Below are positions 25,116 to 33,177 of a DNA stretch of 42,414 bases, piece by piece. Origin of the DNA: an uncultured bacterium (GTDB lineage Bacteria > Zixibacteria > MSB-5A5 > CAIYYT01). A model generated the notes under the pieces. It was not told where the DNA came from. It did not search any database and saw only the letters and a list, made by a program, of their open reading frames with translations. The translations under genes were made by a program, and so were the position numbers. The stretch spans positions 1 to 42,414 of the forward strand of contig CAIVAP010000093.1 of the NCBI GenBank assembly GCA_903903945.1. Direction: 5' to 3'. The first letter of the stretch is position 1. Each line of letters begins with the position of its first letter.

Positions 25116-26387
25116 ATGGATCACCCGAGAAAAGATTGCATTCTGATTGCTTTGGCATTAGTGATGGCACTGATGTTCCCGGCACTGACGGTTACTGCGC
25201 AAACGCCGGCCGACACCACTAGAGTTGCAACTTCCGACGCGATTAAACTCTTTGTCGATAGCCCGGTAGCTGACGACTATCTCAAAACTGAAATTACCTT
25301 TGTCGACTTCGTACGCGATCGAGCTCTGGCGGATGTATACATACTCGTTTCGTCGCTGAACACTGCTTCCGGAGGAAAGGAATACACGGTAACGTTTCAG
25401 GGGCAGCAGCGGTTTGAGGGGATGGCGGACACGCTCAAGTACTTCTCCAAAGAATCAGACACGGAGGACATGCTTCGCCTAGGGTTGGTCAGGACAATGT
25501 TGACGGGCTTAGTTCGATACGTGTCTCGAACGAGTCTGGCGTCACAACTCAGTGTAAGTTTTCTGAAACAGGAAAAGCCGCAGCCCAAGGTCGACAAGTG
25601 GAAACATTGGGTGTTCACCCTCAGCGGCAACGGGTACTTCAATGGCGAGCAAGGATATCGCTATCACAATCTCTGGGGCTCAGTCACTGCAAAACGGGTG
25701 ACCGAGAAATTCAAACTGAATATGACTCTCTATGGCGCCGAAACCGGCGATCTCTTCGAGTACGATGGTTCCGAAATCAGGAGCTCTTCAGATAACAAGA
25801 GCCTTCAGATCACACCTGTGTTCGCTATTGACGATCACTGGTCATGGCTGGCTAATGTTGTCGGTGGTTCGAGTACTTACAGCAACCGTAGTGGCTACTT
25901 GCTCGGCGCCCTGGGATTGGAGTACAACATCTTTCCGTACTCTCAGTCAACCCGCCGCGTATTTCGGCTTGACTACGATGCCTCATTTCGCTCGATCAAA
26001 TACTACGAGGAGACTATTTACGACCGCATCACAGAGAGTCGTATGCAACAGAGCCTCTCGGCAACACTGGAACTCATTCAGCCATGGGGATCATGGGAAA
26101 CCGAAGTCTCGTTTTCGCATTACCTTCACGACTTTGACAAAAATCGCCTCGAAGTCTGGGGTGACCTCTCATTACGGATCGTCAAGGGTCTGTCGTTGTC
26201 GCTTCAAGGCGGATATTCGAAGATTCATGATCTGATCGGCTTGCCCAAGGGAGGCGCCACCCAGGAGGAAGTCCTGCTCAGGCGAGCTCAGTTGGAGACG
26301 AGCTACAGCTATTGGACATCCGTCGGGCTCTCGTATTCGTTCGGCTCGATTTACAGCGATATCGTCAATCCGCGTTTTGGAGATTGA
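25116..26387 (+). CDS. Predicted outer-membrane beta-barrel protein, unknown function
   Basis: A 423-residue protein with a signal peptide (about 1-29, ending TVTAQ) and GAAGGA eight bases before the ATG. Residues 35-150 look like a small alpha/beta N-terminal domain (FVDFVRDRALADVYILVSS, FQGQQRFEG). From about 165 on, alternating hydrophobic/polar strands with many Trp and Tyr run to the end (WVFTLSGNGYFNG, SVGLSYSFGS), as in outer-membrane barrels. I do not recognise a named family. It has its own promoter and follows the murein operon by 120 bases in the same direction, with no terminator seen between. Confidence 0.72.
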   Translation: MDHPRKDCILIALALVMALMFPALTVTAQTPADTTRVATSDAIKLFVDSPVADDYLKTEITFVDFVRDRALADVYILVSSLNTASGGKEYTVTFQGQQRFEGMADTLKYFSKESDTEDMLRLGLVRTMLTGLVRYVSRTSLASQLSVSFLKQEKPQPKVDKWKHWVFTLSGNGYFNGEQGYRYHNLWGSVTAKRVTEKFKLNMTLYGAETGDLFEYDGSEIRSSSDNKSLQITPVFAIDDHWSWLANVVGGSSTYSNRSGYLLGALGLEYNIFPYSQSTRRVFRLDYDASFRSIKYYEETIYDRITESRMQQSLSATLELIQPWGSWETEVSFSHYLHDFDKNRLEVWGDLSLRIVKGLSLSLQGGYSKIHDLIGLPKGGATQEEVLLRRAQLETSYSYWTSVGLSYSFGSIYSDIVNPRFGD

Positions 26388-26752
26388 AAGCTTGGTAGGT
26401 CGGGTTTGAGAGTCCCGTGGTCTGATTTCTAATACCCTTTCTCCAAGTTCGCGTATGACTGTTTCACGGCACCCGCGATAATCAGCACGGGACGAGAAAC
26501 CCGACATCACAATCCCTAATTGTCCGTTCCGTCTGGTCTTGCGCCGCGATCACCATGTTCTGCTTTCATGCGACACAATTACTCGCGGCGTGTGACCTGA
26601 CGGAACAATCAAGAAACCACGCACGTGTCGGGTCACACTGCTGGCTTCCACTTGATAACCACAGTCGATGAAAAGAATGACGGCTTGAATGTCCCGCCGC
26701 GTCTTCCTGATCTCCGCCAGCCGCAAGACCCGACACAATGTTCAAATTGCTT
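26388..26752. other. Intergenic region with degenerate inverted repeat
   Basis: This region lies between convergent genes. It holds the inverted repeat at 26398-26507. Short minus-strand frames here lack ribosome binding sites and are not supported. Confidence 0.5.
26398..26507. repeat. Imperfect inverted repeat between convergent genes
   Basis: The left arm at 26398-26428 contains GTCGGGTTT, then TCCCGTG and TGATT. The right arm at 26480-26507 contains AATCAG, CACGGGA and AAACCCGAC. About 50 bases separate the arms. The pattern suits a dispersed palindromic element or an old MITE remnant; it has no T-run, so a simple terminator is unlikely. Only one copy was found in this window. Confidence 0.55.
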
Positions 26753-27574
26753 CTACCCCTTCAACGCCCCCGCAATGATTCCCTCTGTGATCTTCTTCGA
26801 ATATGCCGCGAACAAAAGCGTCGTCGGCAGCACCGAAATCACCGATGCCGCGAACAACTGCGGGACGTCGATGTTCTGGTATCCCTGCAACAATGCCAGC
26901 GCCACCGGCAAGGTTCGCATTGATTCAGACGATGTCAGAATGAACGGATAGATAAACGAATTCCAATTGACCATAAACGTTTGCACGGCCAGTACCGCCA
27001 GCGCCGGCTTGCAGAGCGGGATCACAATCCGCCAAATGATTGTCAACTCGCTGGCGCCTTCCAACCGCGCCGAATCCTCCATATCGGGGGGGATCGCCGA
27101 GATGTATTGTCGCATCAGGAAGATTCCCAACGGGCTGACCAGAAACGGCAGGATCAGGGCCAGATAGGTGTCGAAGATTCCCAGCCAGTTGGTCATCAAA
27201 TACAGCGGAATGATCACAACATGCACCGGCACCATCAGCACCAATATCACAGTCACCATCAAGAAACCCTTGCCGGGGAATTTCCGTCGCGCCAGCACAT
27301 AGCCGCACAGCGTGCAGAAAAATAGATTGCCGAGTGTGACAATCACCGCCACTGCGACTGAATTAGCCAATGGCAAGTACAACTCGGCGCGCGCAAAAAG
27401 CGTGGCGAAATTCGCGAATGTCAGCCGATAACTAGCGAGATCAATCGTGCCGGTTAGTGAAAATGTCGATGCCAGCGCCCCCAGCAACAGGTAAACAAAC
27501 GGCAGCAGCATAATCAGCGCGATAACAATCGCGACCGCAACCTTGCCATAGCTTTTGAGTGCGACCGTTGTCAT
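26753..27574 (-). CDS. Carbohydrate ABC transporter permease, MalG-like
   Basis: A 273-residue inner-membrane permease with six predicted helices. The cytoplasmic EAA loop that docks the ATPase is at about 166-190 (EDSARLEGASELTIIWRIV, ending in PLCKP), typical of the second permease of CUT1 sugar importers. The gene begins one base after the stop of the MalF-like gene, so the pair is cotranscribed from the solute-binding protein upstream. No ATPase gene follows; CUT1 systems often share one MsmK/UgpC-type ATPase encoded elsewhere. The sugar is not evident from sequence. Confidence 0.92.
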   Translation of the reverse strand: MTTVALKSYGKVAVAIVIALIMLLPFVYLLLGALASTFSLTGTIDLASYRLTFANFATLFARAELYLPLANSVAVAVIVTLGNLFFCTLCGYVLARRKFPGKGFLMVTVILVLMVPVHVVIIPLYLMTNWLGIFDTYLALILPFLVSPLGIFLMRQYISAIPPDMEDSARLEGASELTIIWRIVIPLCKPALAVLAVQTFMVNWNSFIYPFILTSSESMRTLPVALALLQGYQNIDVPQLFAASVISVLPTTLLFAAYSKKITEGIIAGALKG

Positions 27575-27575
27575 T

Positions 27576-28457
27576 CTATGCCGTCTTGTCCTTGATTAAT
27601 TTTAACTCCAACCACGAAACAAGCGCGATGACGGCGAATAGGATATTTGCCGCCGCCGCGCCATATCCGATGTTGAACTTTTGCAATCCTTCTTCATACA
27701 CGAAGTACACCATCGTATTCGTCGAATTGAGTGGTCCTCCCTTGGTCATGACAAACACCTCTACGAAGATCTGAAACGACTTGATGCTGTTAAGCACAAC
27801 GATAAACAATAGCATCGGCTTGAGGTGTGGCAGCGTTATCACGCGAAACTGTCGCCACGCACTCGCGCCATCCAACCGCGCCGCTTCGTATAACTCGTTG
27901 GGAATCGACTGCAATGCCGCCAGAAACAGCAGCATGTAATATCCCGTTGCCATCCAAATATCCATGGCCATCACCGCTGCGAGCGCTGTCGCGGTCGAGA
28001 ATAGAAATCCTTCCTGCGGATAGGGGGCGCCAACCAGGCCGCACAGCAGTTGGATGTATCCTCCTCGGGCGTACAGCGACGTGAAAATCAGCGCGACGAC
28101 CACAAGTGACACCATCGAAGGGAAGAAGTAGACCGATTGGAAAAAAGTCTTAAACGGCAAGCGACCATTAAGGAAAGTCGCCAGTAGGATGGCAAAGCAC
28201 GTTGTGAAGGGCAAAGTACCAATGGTAAATATGAAAGTGTTGCTGATCGCTTTCGTAAAAGCCGCGTCCCGAAAAAGCTGCGCGAAGTTGTCAAATCCGA
28301 CGAAGCTATAGCTGCCGCTCAGCAGGCGATAGTCTGTAAAGCTCAAGAACAACGAAGCCACGATCGGAAATAGCCAGAAGAGGATGAGAGTGATCACCCA
28401 GGGTGACAAAAAGAAGTAGTCGGGAAATCGGAGCCGTTGAGTGCTATTGGGTGGCAT
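27576..28457 (-). CDS. Carbohydrate ABC transporter permease, MalF/UgpA-like
   Basis: A 293-residue inner-membrane permease with six predicted helices, the first at about 16-40. Its EAA loop lies at about 190-214 (YEAARLDGASAWRQFRV, ending in PHLKP). It pairs with the MalG-like subunit to form the membrane channel of a CUT1 importer. Its ATG overlaps the 3' end of the solute-binding protein gene by 14 bases, a sign of coupled translation. Confidence 0.92.
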   Translation of the reverse strand: MPPNSTQRLRFPDYFFLSPWVITLILFWLFPIVASLFLSFTDYRLLSGSYSFVGFDNFAQLFRDAAFTKAISNTFIFTIGTLPFTTCFAILLATFLNGRLPFKTFFQSVYFFPSMVSLVVVALIFTSLYARGGYIQLLCGLVGAPYPQEGFLFSTATALAAVMAMDIWMATGYYMLLFLAALQSIPNELYEAARLDGASAWRQFRVITLPHLKPMLLFIVVLNSIKSFQIFVEVFVMTKGGPLNSTNTMVYFVYEEGLQKFNIGYGAAAANILFAVIALVSWLELKLIKDKTA

Positions 28458-29706
28458 ATTTCTTTAGAATCGCCGCACAGTCGTTGTCGATCGTTTGCAA
28501 TGCGTCATCGGGGGATTTCTTCTTGTATAATGCCTGCTCGATACCGCGTTCCAGCGCTTCCTCAAGCGACACCCAGGCCGGATGAACCGGCGTTGAGCGC
28601 GAGTTGCGCAACTGCTGCTGAAACACTTTTGCGATTGGTGTCAGCTCGGCATCATAAGTCATCGTTGACTGAATATTCACCGGTGTAAAACTCCCGGTTG
28701 CGCGCGCAAACATCGTGTCATTTTGTGACTGCACCAGAAAACGAATCAACTCCATTGCCATGTCGGGATTCTTGCTTGCAGAGCTGACCACAAGGTATTC
28801 GCCACCTGCGAACGACACGCCCGGTTTCTTGCCCCCCGGCGACGGCATCGTCGTGACGAAATAGTCAAACGATCGCTCCATGCGACTGAGCTTTTTCACC
28901 AACCACTCACCCGAGATCACGAAGCCGATCTTGCCTGCCGCAAAGTAGTCCTCGATGCGCGCTTGCGTTTCGACCAGCCCGTTCGCCGACAGGCGCAGAT
29001 AGTACTCCAGACTCTTGCGTCCGGCATCGGAGTTGAATTGCGTGGCAGTCATATTGCTGTTGAATACTTCGCCCCCCGCAGACCAGAAGAACGGAAGGTA
29101 CTTCTTGTATAGTCGATGTCGCTCCGCTGAGTTCGAGCCGAATCCAAAGCGGTTGTCTCCGAGGCGACTGATCTTGGCTGCTGCTTCCGCCAACTCAATC
29201 CATGTCTTTGGCACGAACGTTTCATCATAGCCCGCCTGCGTGAGCAAAGTGCGATTGCAGAACAAAATGCGCGTGCCGAGCATCCACGGTACGGCATAGC
29301 GTTTGCCCTGATATATCGCCGGGTCCCACATAAGCAGGCTGTCTGCTAGTCCCTGTGTTGCGGCTGTCAAATCAGAGAGCTTGCCGCTGGCCGCGAACTC
29401 GCTGATCCAGTCCGACCCAAGCTCGATCACATCCGGCCCGCCTCCGGCTGCCAGAGCAATCGCAATCTTTTCATGGCCGTCCGCCCAGGTTAAGTCGCCG
29501 AGCTGTACCTTAACTTGCGGGTGTGTTTTCTCAAATTCGCCGATCATCTGCTGTACGATCGGTTTAACCTCCGGGTTCGTCCAAAACTGCCAGAACGTTA
29601 CGACCGTCCTTCCCGACGACGACTTGCCGCACGACAACATCATTGATGCCACGAAAATCAGTATCGCAGCCAGTGTCATTCTCGCGCAGTTTCTCACTCT
29701 ATGCAT
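28444..29706 (-). CDS. Sugar ABC transporter solute-binding lipoprotein
   Basis: A family 1 extracellular solute-binding protein, about 420 residues from the ATG at 29706 (a TTG 12 codons upstream is also open). The signal ends in a lipobox, MMLSC with Cys26, so the mature protein should be lipid-anchored in the periplasm. Family features follow: TVVTFWQFWTNPE at the start of the first lobe, GPDVIELGSDWISEFAASG, YAVPWMLGTRILFCNR, and later SGEWLVKKL and FAGGEYLVVSSASKN. It should capture an oligosaccharide or similar ligand and deliver it to the two permeases encoded immediately downstream. Confidence 0.9.
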   Translation of the reverse strand: MHRVRNCARMTLAAILIFVASMMLSCGKSSSGRTVVTFWQFWTNPEVKPIVQQMIGEFEKTHPQVKVQLGDLTWADGHEKIAIALAAGGGPDVIELGSDWISEFAASGKLSDLTAATQGLADSLLMWDPAIYQGKRYAVPWMLGTRILFCNRTLLTQAGYDETFVPKTWIELAEAAAKISRLGDNRFGFGSNSAERHRLYKKYLPFFWSAGGEVFNSNMTATQFNSDAGRKSLEYYLRLSANGLVETQARIEDYFAAGKIGFVISGEWLVKKLSRMERSFDYFVTTMPSPGGKKPGVSFAGGEYLVVSSASKNPDMAMELIRFLVQSQNDTMFARATGSFTPVNIQSTMTYDAELTPIAKVFQQQLRNSRSTPVHPAWVSLEEALERGIEQALYKKKSPDDALQTIDNDCAAILKKYATQ

Positions 29707-29841
29707 GAGTGATATCAAGCGGCCGAAGAGCGTTGCTGTCAACTAAAACAAGCGTGATCGAGCGATCCGTACATCAAAGCGATTCGCAGTTTGCAATGCC
29801 CCTGTCAAAAGAGTCTTGAGAAATGCGTTTTCACCGCGCAG

Positions 29842-29860
29842 GGGCGCGGTTCCCGCGCCC
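29842..29860. repeat. GC-rich hairpin, part of a composite repeat
   Basis: GGGCGCGG and CCGCGCCC pair around a three-base loop. It lies just left of the interrupted ATTCCCGC/GCGGGAAT palindrome and probably belongs to the same dispersed repeat. Confidence 0.6.
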
Positions 29861-29871
29861 GAGAGCACTGG

Positions 29872-30091
29872 ATTCCCGCCTGCGGGACTGTTGAAAAACC
29901 TCGGAATCGTCATTGCGAGGAGTCAGGGTGAGTGGAAGAGCGGAGGGGTAATGACGACGAAGCAATCTGCGCGCCTGCATCTGGAGAGCGTAAATCGAGA
30001 TTGCTTCGTCGTGCTCCACACCCTGCATCACCTCTCCGCACTCCTCGCAACGACTCGGTCCGGGCTTTTTCAACAGTCCCCTGCGCGGGAA
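29872..30091. repeat. REP-like palindrome split by the MITE-like element
   Basis: The left half ATTCCCGC (29872-29879) with CTGC (29880-29883), and the right half CTGC (30081-30084) with GCGGGAAT (30085-30092), form a palindrome once the insert and one CTGC copy are removed. The rebuilt site is an eight-base-pair stem with a four-base CTGC loop, the usual form of a very common dispersed repeat. Confidence 0.8.
29884..30080. mobile_element. MITE-like element, copy 2, with perfect terminal inverted repeats
   Basis: A 197-base non-coding element. It begins GGGACTGTTGAAAAA and ends with the exact reverse complement, and it is flanked by CTGC on both sides (a 4-base target duplication). The inside is a long hairpin: ATTGCGAGGAG and ACGACGAAGCAATCT on the left pair with AGATTGCTTCGTCGT and CTCCTCGCAA on the right. 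It shares its ends and core with the copy at 4372-4553. It has no transposase, so it would depend on one supplied elsewhere. Its ends somewhat recall IS1182-type termini, but that is from memory and unverified. Confidence 0.85.
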
Positions 30092-30198
30092 TGACTCGGC
30101 AGTATGTTTTTGTTGATCTTGCGCGCCTGGCTAAGCATGTTTTGTTCGCTTTTGGCTTTGTTGGTGACACAGTGAATTCTTTCATTCTTGCAGCAGGC

Positions 30199-30960
30199 AT
30201 GTTCGATTCCGCGTCATTAGTCCTTTTGATCTGGATGCTTTTGACCTGTGGTGTTGTCGCCTACTTCAGCTATCGCCGACGCGTTTCGCGTTTGCGCCTG
30301 CGCGCAATTCCCGGCATTGCCGCGATCGAGGAAGCTGTCGGCCGCGCTACTGAACAGGGCAAGCCGATCGTTTTCACTACCGGTTGGGGCGGAGACATCC
30401 AGCGCCCGACCACGTTGGCCGCACTAAATCTACTGCGCTTCGTCGCCGGCAAGGCGGCATCGTACGGCTGTCGTATTCTGTTCCCGACTCACGATCCGGT
30501 CATTGCTGAGACCGCCAAGGAAATCATTCGCACGGCTTACAACGAAGCCGGTCATCCCGATCAGTTCCGCGAGGACGATGTCACTTTCGTCTCACCGTCG
30601 CAGTTTGGATACGCTTCCGGTGTTGACGGTATTGTATCGCGTCAAAAACCCGGCGCGATATTTCTTTTCGGCACTTTCGAAGGCGAAGCGCTTATTCTTG
30701 CCGAGACCGGCAATATCAACGGCGCGCTGCAAATCGCCGGCACCGATTCGACCATCCAGCTTTCATTCTTTATCGTTGCCTGTGACTACACCCTAATTGG
30801 CGAAGAGCTTTACACAGCATCAGCATACCTGACCGATGACCGGCGCGTGCAATCATCAATGTATGCACAAGACCTGATCCGCGCCGTTGTTGTGACGCTG
30901 TTGCTCCTGCTACCGATACTCGCCATGTTCGGCGTCAATCTCTACAAGGAGATTTTGTGA
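30199..30960 (+). CDS. Membrane-anchored alpha/beta protein, probable DUF6754 family
   Basis: A 253-residue protein. I place the start at ATG 30199, since the longer frame runs back through the MITE-like repeat and earlier starts lie in repeat sequence; the ribosome binding site is weak. One transmembrane helix at about 6-24 is followed by a basic RRRVSRLRLR stop-transfer segment, a soluble alpha/beta domain (about 35-220) and a second helix at about 226-248. Conspicuous conserved-looking blocks are FTTGWGGDIQRPTTLAALNL, FPTHDPVIAETAKEI, YASGVDGIVSRQKPGAIFLF and FGTFEGEALILAETGN. I believe this is the DUF6754 family, function unknown. Its stop overlaps the next start by four bases, opening a run of coupled membrane genes. 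Confidence 0.75.
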   Translation: MFDSASLVLLIWMLLTCGVVAYFSYRRRVSRLRLRAIPGIAAIEEAVGRATEQGKPIVFTTGWGGDIQRPTTLAALNLLRFVAGKAASYGCRILFPTHDPVIAETAKEIIRTAYNEAGHPDQFREDDVTFVSPSQFGYASGVDGIVSRQKPGAIFLFGTFEGEALILAETGNINGALQIAGTDSTIQLSFFIVACDYTLIGEELYTASAYLTDDRRVQSSMYAQDLIRAVVVTLLLLLPILAMFGVNLYKEIL

Positions 30961-31568
30961 CCAACCGACTGGCATGGATCGCAACCCTGGTCACAGGCCT
31001 GTTTATGGTGGCGCAGTATTTTATCAAGACAGATGCGACGAATGCCGTCTACACGACGCTATTGGATTACTATCAGATCGTTTTTGCGGTGAGCATGATT
31101 GTCGGCGGCATCGGATTGCTCAAGCAGCATTCCCTTAAAGTGCAGCGTTCATCGCAGCGGCGTGGTTACAGCCTAATCACCATCGCGGCCATTTTATTTA
31201 TGGTCATCGCCGCGGTCATCTTCGGTACCGGTGCGACCTCCCCGTATCAATGGGCATTCAACAATCTTCAGGCTCCGATGCAGGCGACTACCTTCTCTTT
31301 GCTGGCCTTTTTTGTGGCGTCGGCAGCCTATCGAGGCTTTCGCATCAAATCAGCTCCGGCGTTTGTGCTGGCGTTGGCGGCCGTAATTGTGTTGGTCGGC
31401 AAAAGTGGTTTCGGCGAAATGGTCTCGCAGCAGTTGCCGGCTATTGCCGGTTGGGTGCTCAACAATCCGTCCACAGCGGCCAAACGGGGAATTCTGATCG
31501 GCGTCGGCATCGGTTCTGTGGCAACCGCTTTGCGAGTAATTCTCGGTATTGAACGGAGTTATCGGTGA
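30957..31568 (+). CDS. Uncharacterised six-helix membrane protein
   Basis: A 203-residue hydrophobic protein with about six predicted helices (5-23, 39-55, 72-92, 109-128, 132-151 and 178-198). Its GTG start at 30957 overlaps the stop of the DUF6754-like gene (GTGA), with AAGGAG eight bases upstream. It has no recognised motif. Position between two membrane-anchored alpha/beta proteins and tight coupling suggest a subunit of one complex. Confidence 0.72.
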   Translation: MTNRLAWIATLVTGLFMVAQYFIKTDATNAVYTTLLDYYQIVFAVSMIVGGIGLLKQHSLKVQRSSQRRGYSLITIAAILFMVIAAVIFGTGATSPYQWAFNNLQAPMQATTFSLLAFFVASAAYRGFRIKSAPAFVLALAAVIVLVGKSGFGEMVSQQLPAIAGWVLNNPSTAAKRGILIGVGIGSVATALRVILGIERSYR

Positions 31569-32389
31569 TGTCAAGACTGTTGAGTACATTCTCAGCCCGC
31601 CACCTCGTGTTCCTTGTGGTCTTGCTTGCGGCTACCGTTCCGCTTCTGCTCAACATCCGCCTGACCCATACCGCTTCCGACGAAACCAAACGCTTTTATG
31701 CCAACATCGACAGTCTGCCGTCCGGAAGTGTCGTGCTGATGTCATTCGACTTCGAGGCTTCCGCGTTTGCCGAGATAAAGCCGCTGGCTGAAGCCGTTTT
31801 ACGTCACTGTTTTCGCCAGAATCTCCGGGTTATCGGCCTGTCGCTTTTTGCAGAAGGCACTGCGCTTGGTGAACAGACCTTGTCTCGAATCGCAGGGGAG
31901 AAGGGCAAAGTTTACGGAACTGATTACGTCTATCTCGGTTTCCGCCCGCAATACACTTCGGCAATTTTGGCGATAGGGGAGTCGTTGCCGAAAGAATTCC
32001 CGACAGACTACTTCGGCGCCGCCACGGCTGCGATGCCGGCGCTTTCGGGTATCACCAACTATGATCAGATCGCAACCGTTATTTCCATCACCGATGGCGG
32101 CATGCCAACCTACTGGGTCGATTATGCCGTGACTCGCTACCATGCACGCCTACAAACCGTGTTGACCGCCACGATGGCGACATCGTTCTACCCGTATGTC
32201 TCCTCCGGCCAGATACGGGGTCTGATTGCCGGTCTCAAAGGCGCTGCGGAATACGAGCTGTTGCTCAACGAGAGCGGTGGAGGTGGCAGAGGCCTCTTGG
32301 CGCAGTCGGTGTCGCAGATCGCGATTCTGGCGATAATCATTGTCGGCAACGTGGTCGGTTATCTGAGCGGGAGGCGCAAATGGCAATAG
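31565..32389 (+). CDS. Membrane-anchored alpha/beta protein of the same operon, unknown function
   Basis: A 274-residue protein with the same plan as the first gene of the operon. An N-terminal helix (about 13-31) is followed by a soluble alpha/beta domain (about 40-245) and a C-terminal helix (about 250-268). Notable blocks are SGSVVLMSFDFEASAFAEIK, FRQNLRVIGLSLFAEG, YGTDYVYLGFRPQYTSAI and FPTDYFGAATAAMP. GTG 31565 (or ATG 31568) overlaps the previous stop. No family name is recognised. The similar topology to the DUF6754-like protein suggests the two extracytoplasmic or cytoplasmic domains may work as a pair; this is inference. Confidence 0.72.
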   Translation: MMSRLLSTFSARHLVFLVVLLAATVPLLLNIRLTHTASDETKRFYANIDSLPSGSVVLMSFDFEASAFAEIKPLAEAVLRHCFRQNLRVIGLSLFAEGTALGEQTLSRIAGEKGKVYGTDYVYLGFRPQYTSAILAIGESLPKEFPTDYFGAATAAMPALSGITNYDQIATVISITDGGMPTYWVDYAVTRYHARLQTVLTATMATSFYPYVSSGQIRGLIAGLKGAAEYELLLNESGGGGRGLLAQSVSQIAILAIIIVGNVVGYLSGRRKWQ

Positions 32390-33006
32390 CCACGCTTGCT
32401 GCGGCAATAGTAACCGTCGGTATCTTCTCTTTCCTCTATCGCGACAATCCGTTCTACCGCGCTTGCGAGCATCTCTTGATCGGCCTTTCCGTCGGCTTCT
32501 CGCTGGTGTTGCTGTGGAACTCGGTGCTGATTCCGAAACTGCTGTTGCCGCTGTTTGTCGAGGGACGCTTGCTGGCGCTGATACCTTTCGTGCTAAGTCT
32601 ACTGATGTTGCTACGTCTCAAAAGCTCACTATCATACTTGAGCAAACCGGTCTTAGCATTGGTAATTGGTTCGGGCGCCGGAGTCAGTATTCCGGCCATG
32701 TTTGAGGCGCGTGTGTTGCGTCAGATTGCGGCCAGTGTCGAACCATTTGGCGTAGTAGGGGACGGTTCAGTGTCGGCGTTGATGCTGCTGGGGACGTTGA
32801 TCTCACTGGTTGGCGTTGTCACCGTGATTGTCTACTTCTTTTATACCCGCCCTGACACAAAAGCATTTAACAGCGTCAGCCAGATTGGTGTCTATTTCCT
32901 GATGGTCTTTTTCGGTGCGACTTACGGCTACACCGTCACGTCACGGCTAACGCTACTGATCGGCAGGATTGAGTTCTTACTGGGTGATTTTCTACATCTG
33001 TTATGA
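32380..33006 (+). CDS. Uncharacterised polytopic membrane protein
   Basis: A 208-residue hydrophobic protein with six or seven predicted helices, including MAIATLAAAIVTVGIFSFLY at the N-terminus and a long hydrophobic C-terminal block (QIGVYFLMVFFGATYGYTVT). The ATG at 32380 overlaps the preceding gene by ten bases and follows GGGAGGCGCAA. It has no named family. It is the second polytopic subunit of the putative complex. The stop overlaps the zinc-ribbon start in an ATGA. Confidence 0.72.
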   Translation: MAIATLAAAIVTVGIFSFLYRDNPFYRACEHLLIGLSVGFSLVLLWNSVLIPKLLLPLFVEGRLLALIPFVLSLLMLLRLKSSLSYLSKPVLALVIGSGAGVSIPAMFEARVLRQIAASVEPFGVVGDGSVSALMLLGTLISLVGVVTVIVYFFYTRPDTKAFNSVSQIGVYFLMVFFGATYGYTVTSRLTLLIGRIEFLLGDFLHLL

Positions 33007-33131
33007 CCTGCAAGAAATGCCACATACAGATGAGGGAGGAGAAGCGAACCTTCCACAAACAGCGCAAATGGATTTGCCCGCGCTGTGGCGCTGTGCGCTT
33101 CCAACTCACAAAAAAAACCGATAAAAAGTAG
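33003..33131 (+). CDS. Small zinc-ribbon protein, 42 residues
   Basis: A short gene starting at ATG 33003 inside the previous stop codon (ATGA overlap). It encodes MTCKKCHIQMREEKRTFHKQ, then RKWICPRCGAVRFQLTKKTD and KK. Two CxxC knuckles (Cys3/Cys6 and Cys25/Cys28, the latter as CPRCG) form a classic rubredoxin-like zinc ribbon. The sequence is strongly basic, so nucleic-acid binding is possible. The four-base overlap and the intact zinc motif make chance unlikely despite the length. Upstream of the ATG the ribosome binding site is weak, consistent with translational coupling to the membrane gene. Confidence 0.75.
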   Translation: MTCKKCHIQMREEKRTFHKQRKWICPRCGAVRFQLTKKTDKK

Positions 33132-33177
33132 TCAAAAAATGATTTGCGCAACTTTAAGGATTCGTTTTAATTCCTTT

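Noticed and set aside
26172-26510. Minus-strand 112-codon frame over the barrel gene's 3' end and the inverted repeat
   Set aside because: It lies mostly antisense to a well-supported gene and starts within repeat DNA.
29932-30198. N-terminal extension of the DUF6754-like protein through the repeat region
   Set aside because: The extension translates the MITE-like hairpin and the REP palindrome, so it is read-through of repeat DNA and not protein.
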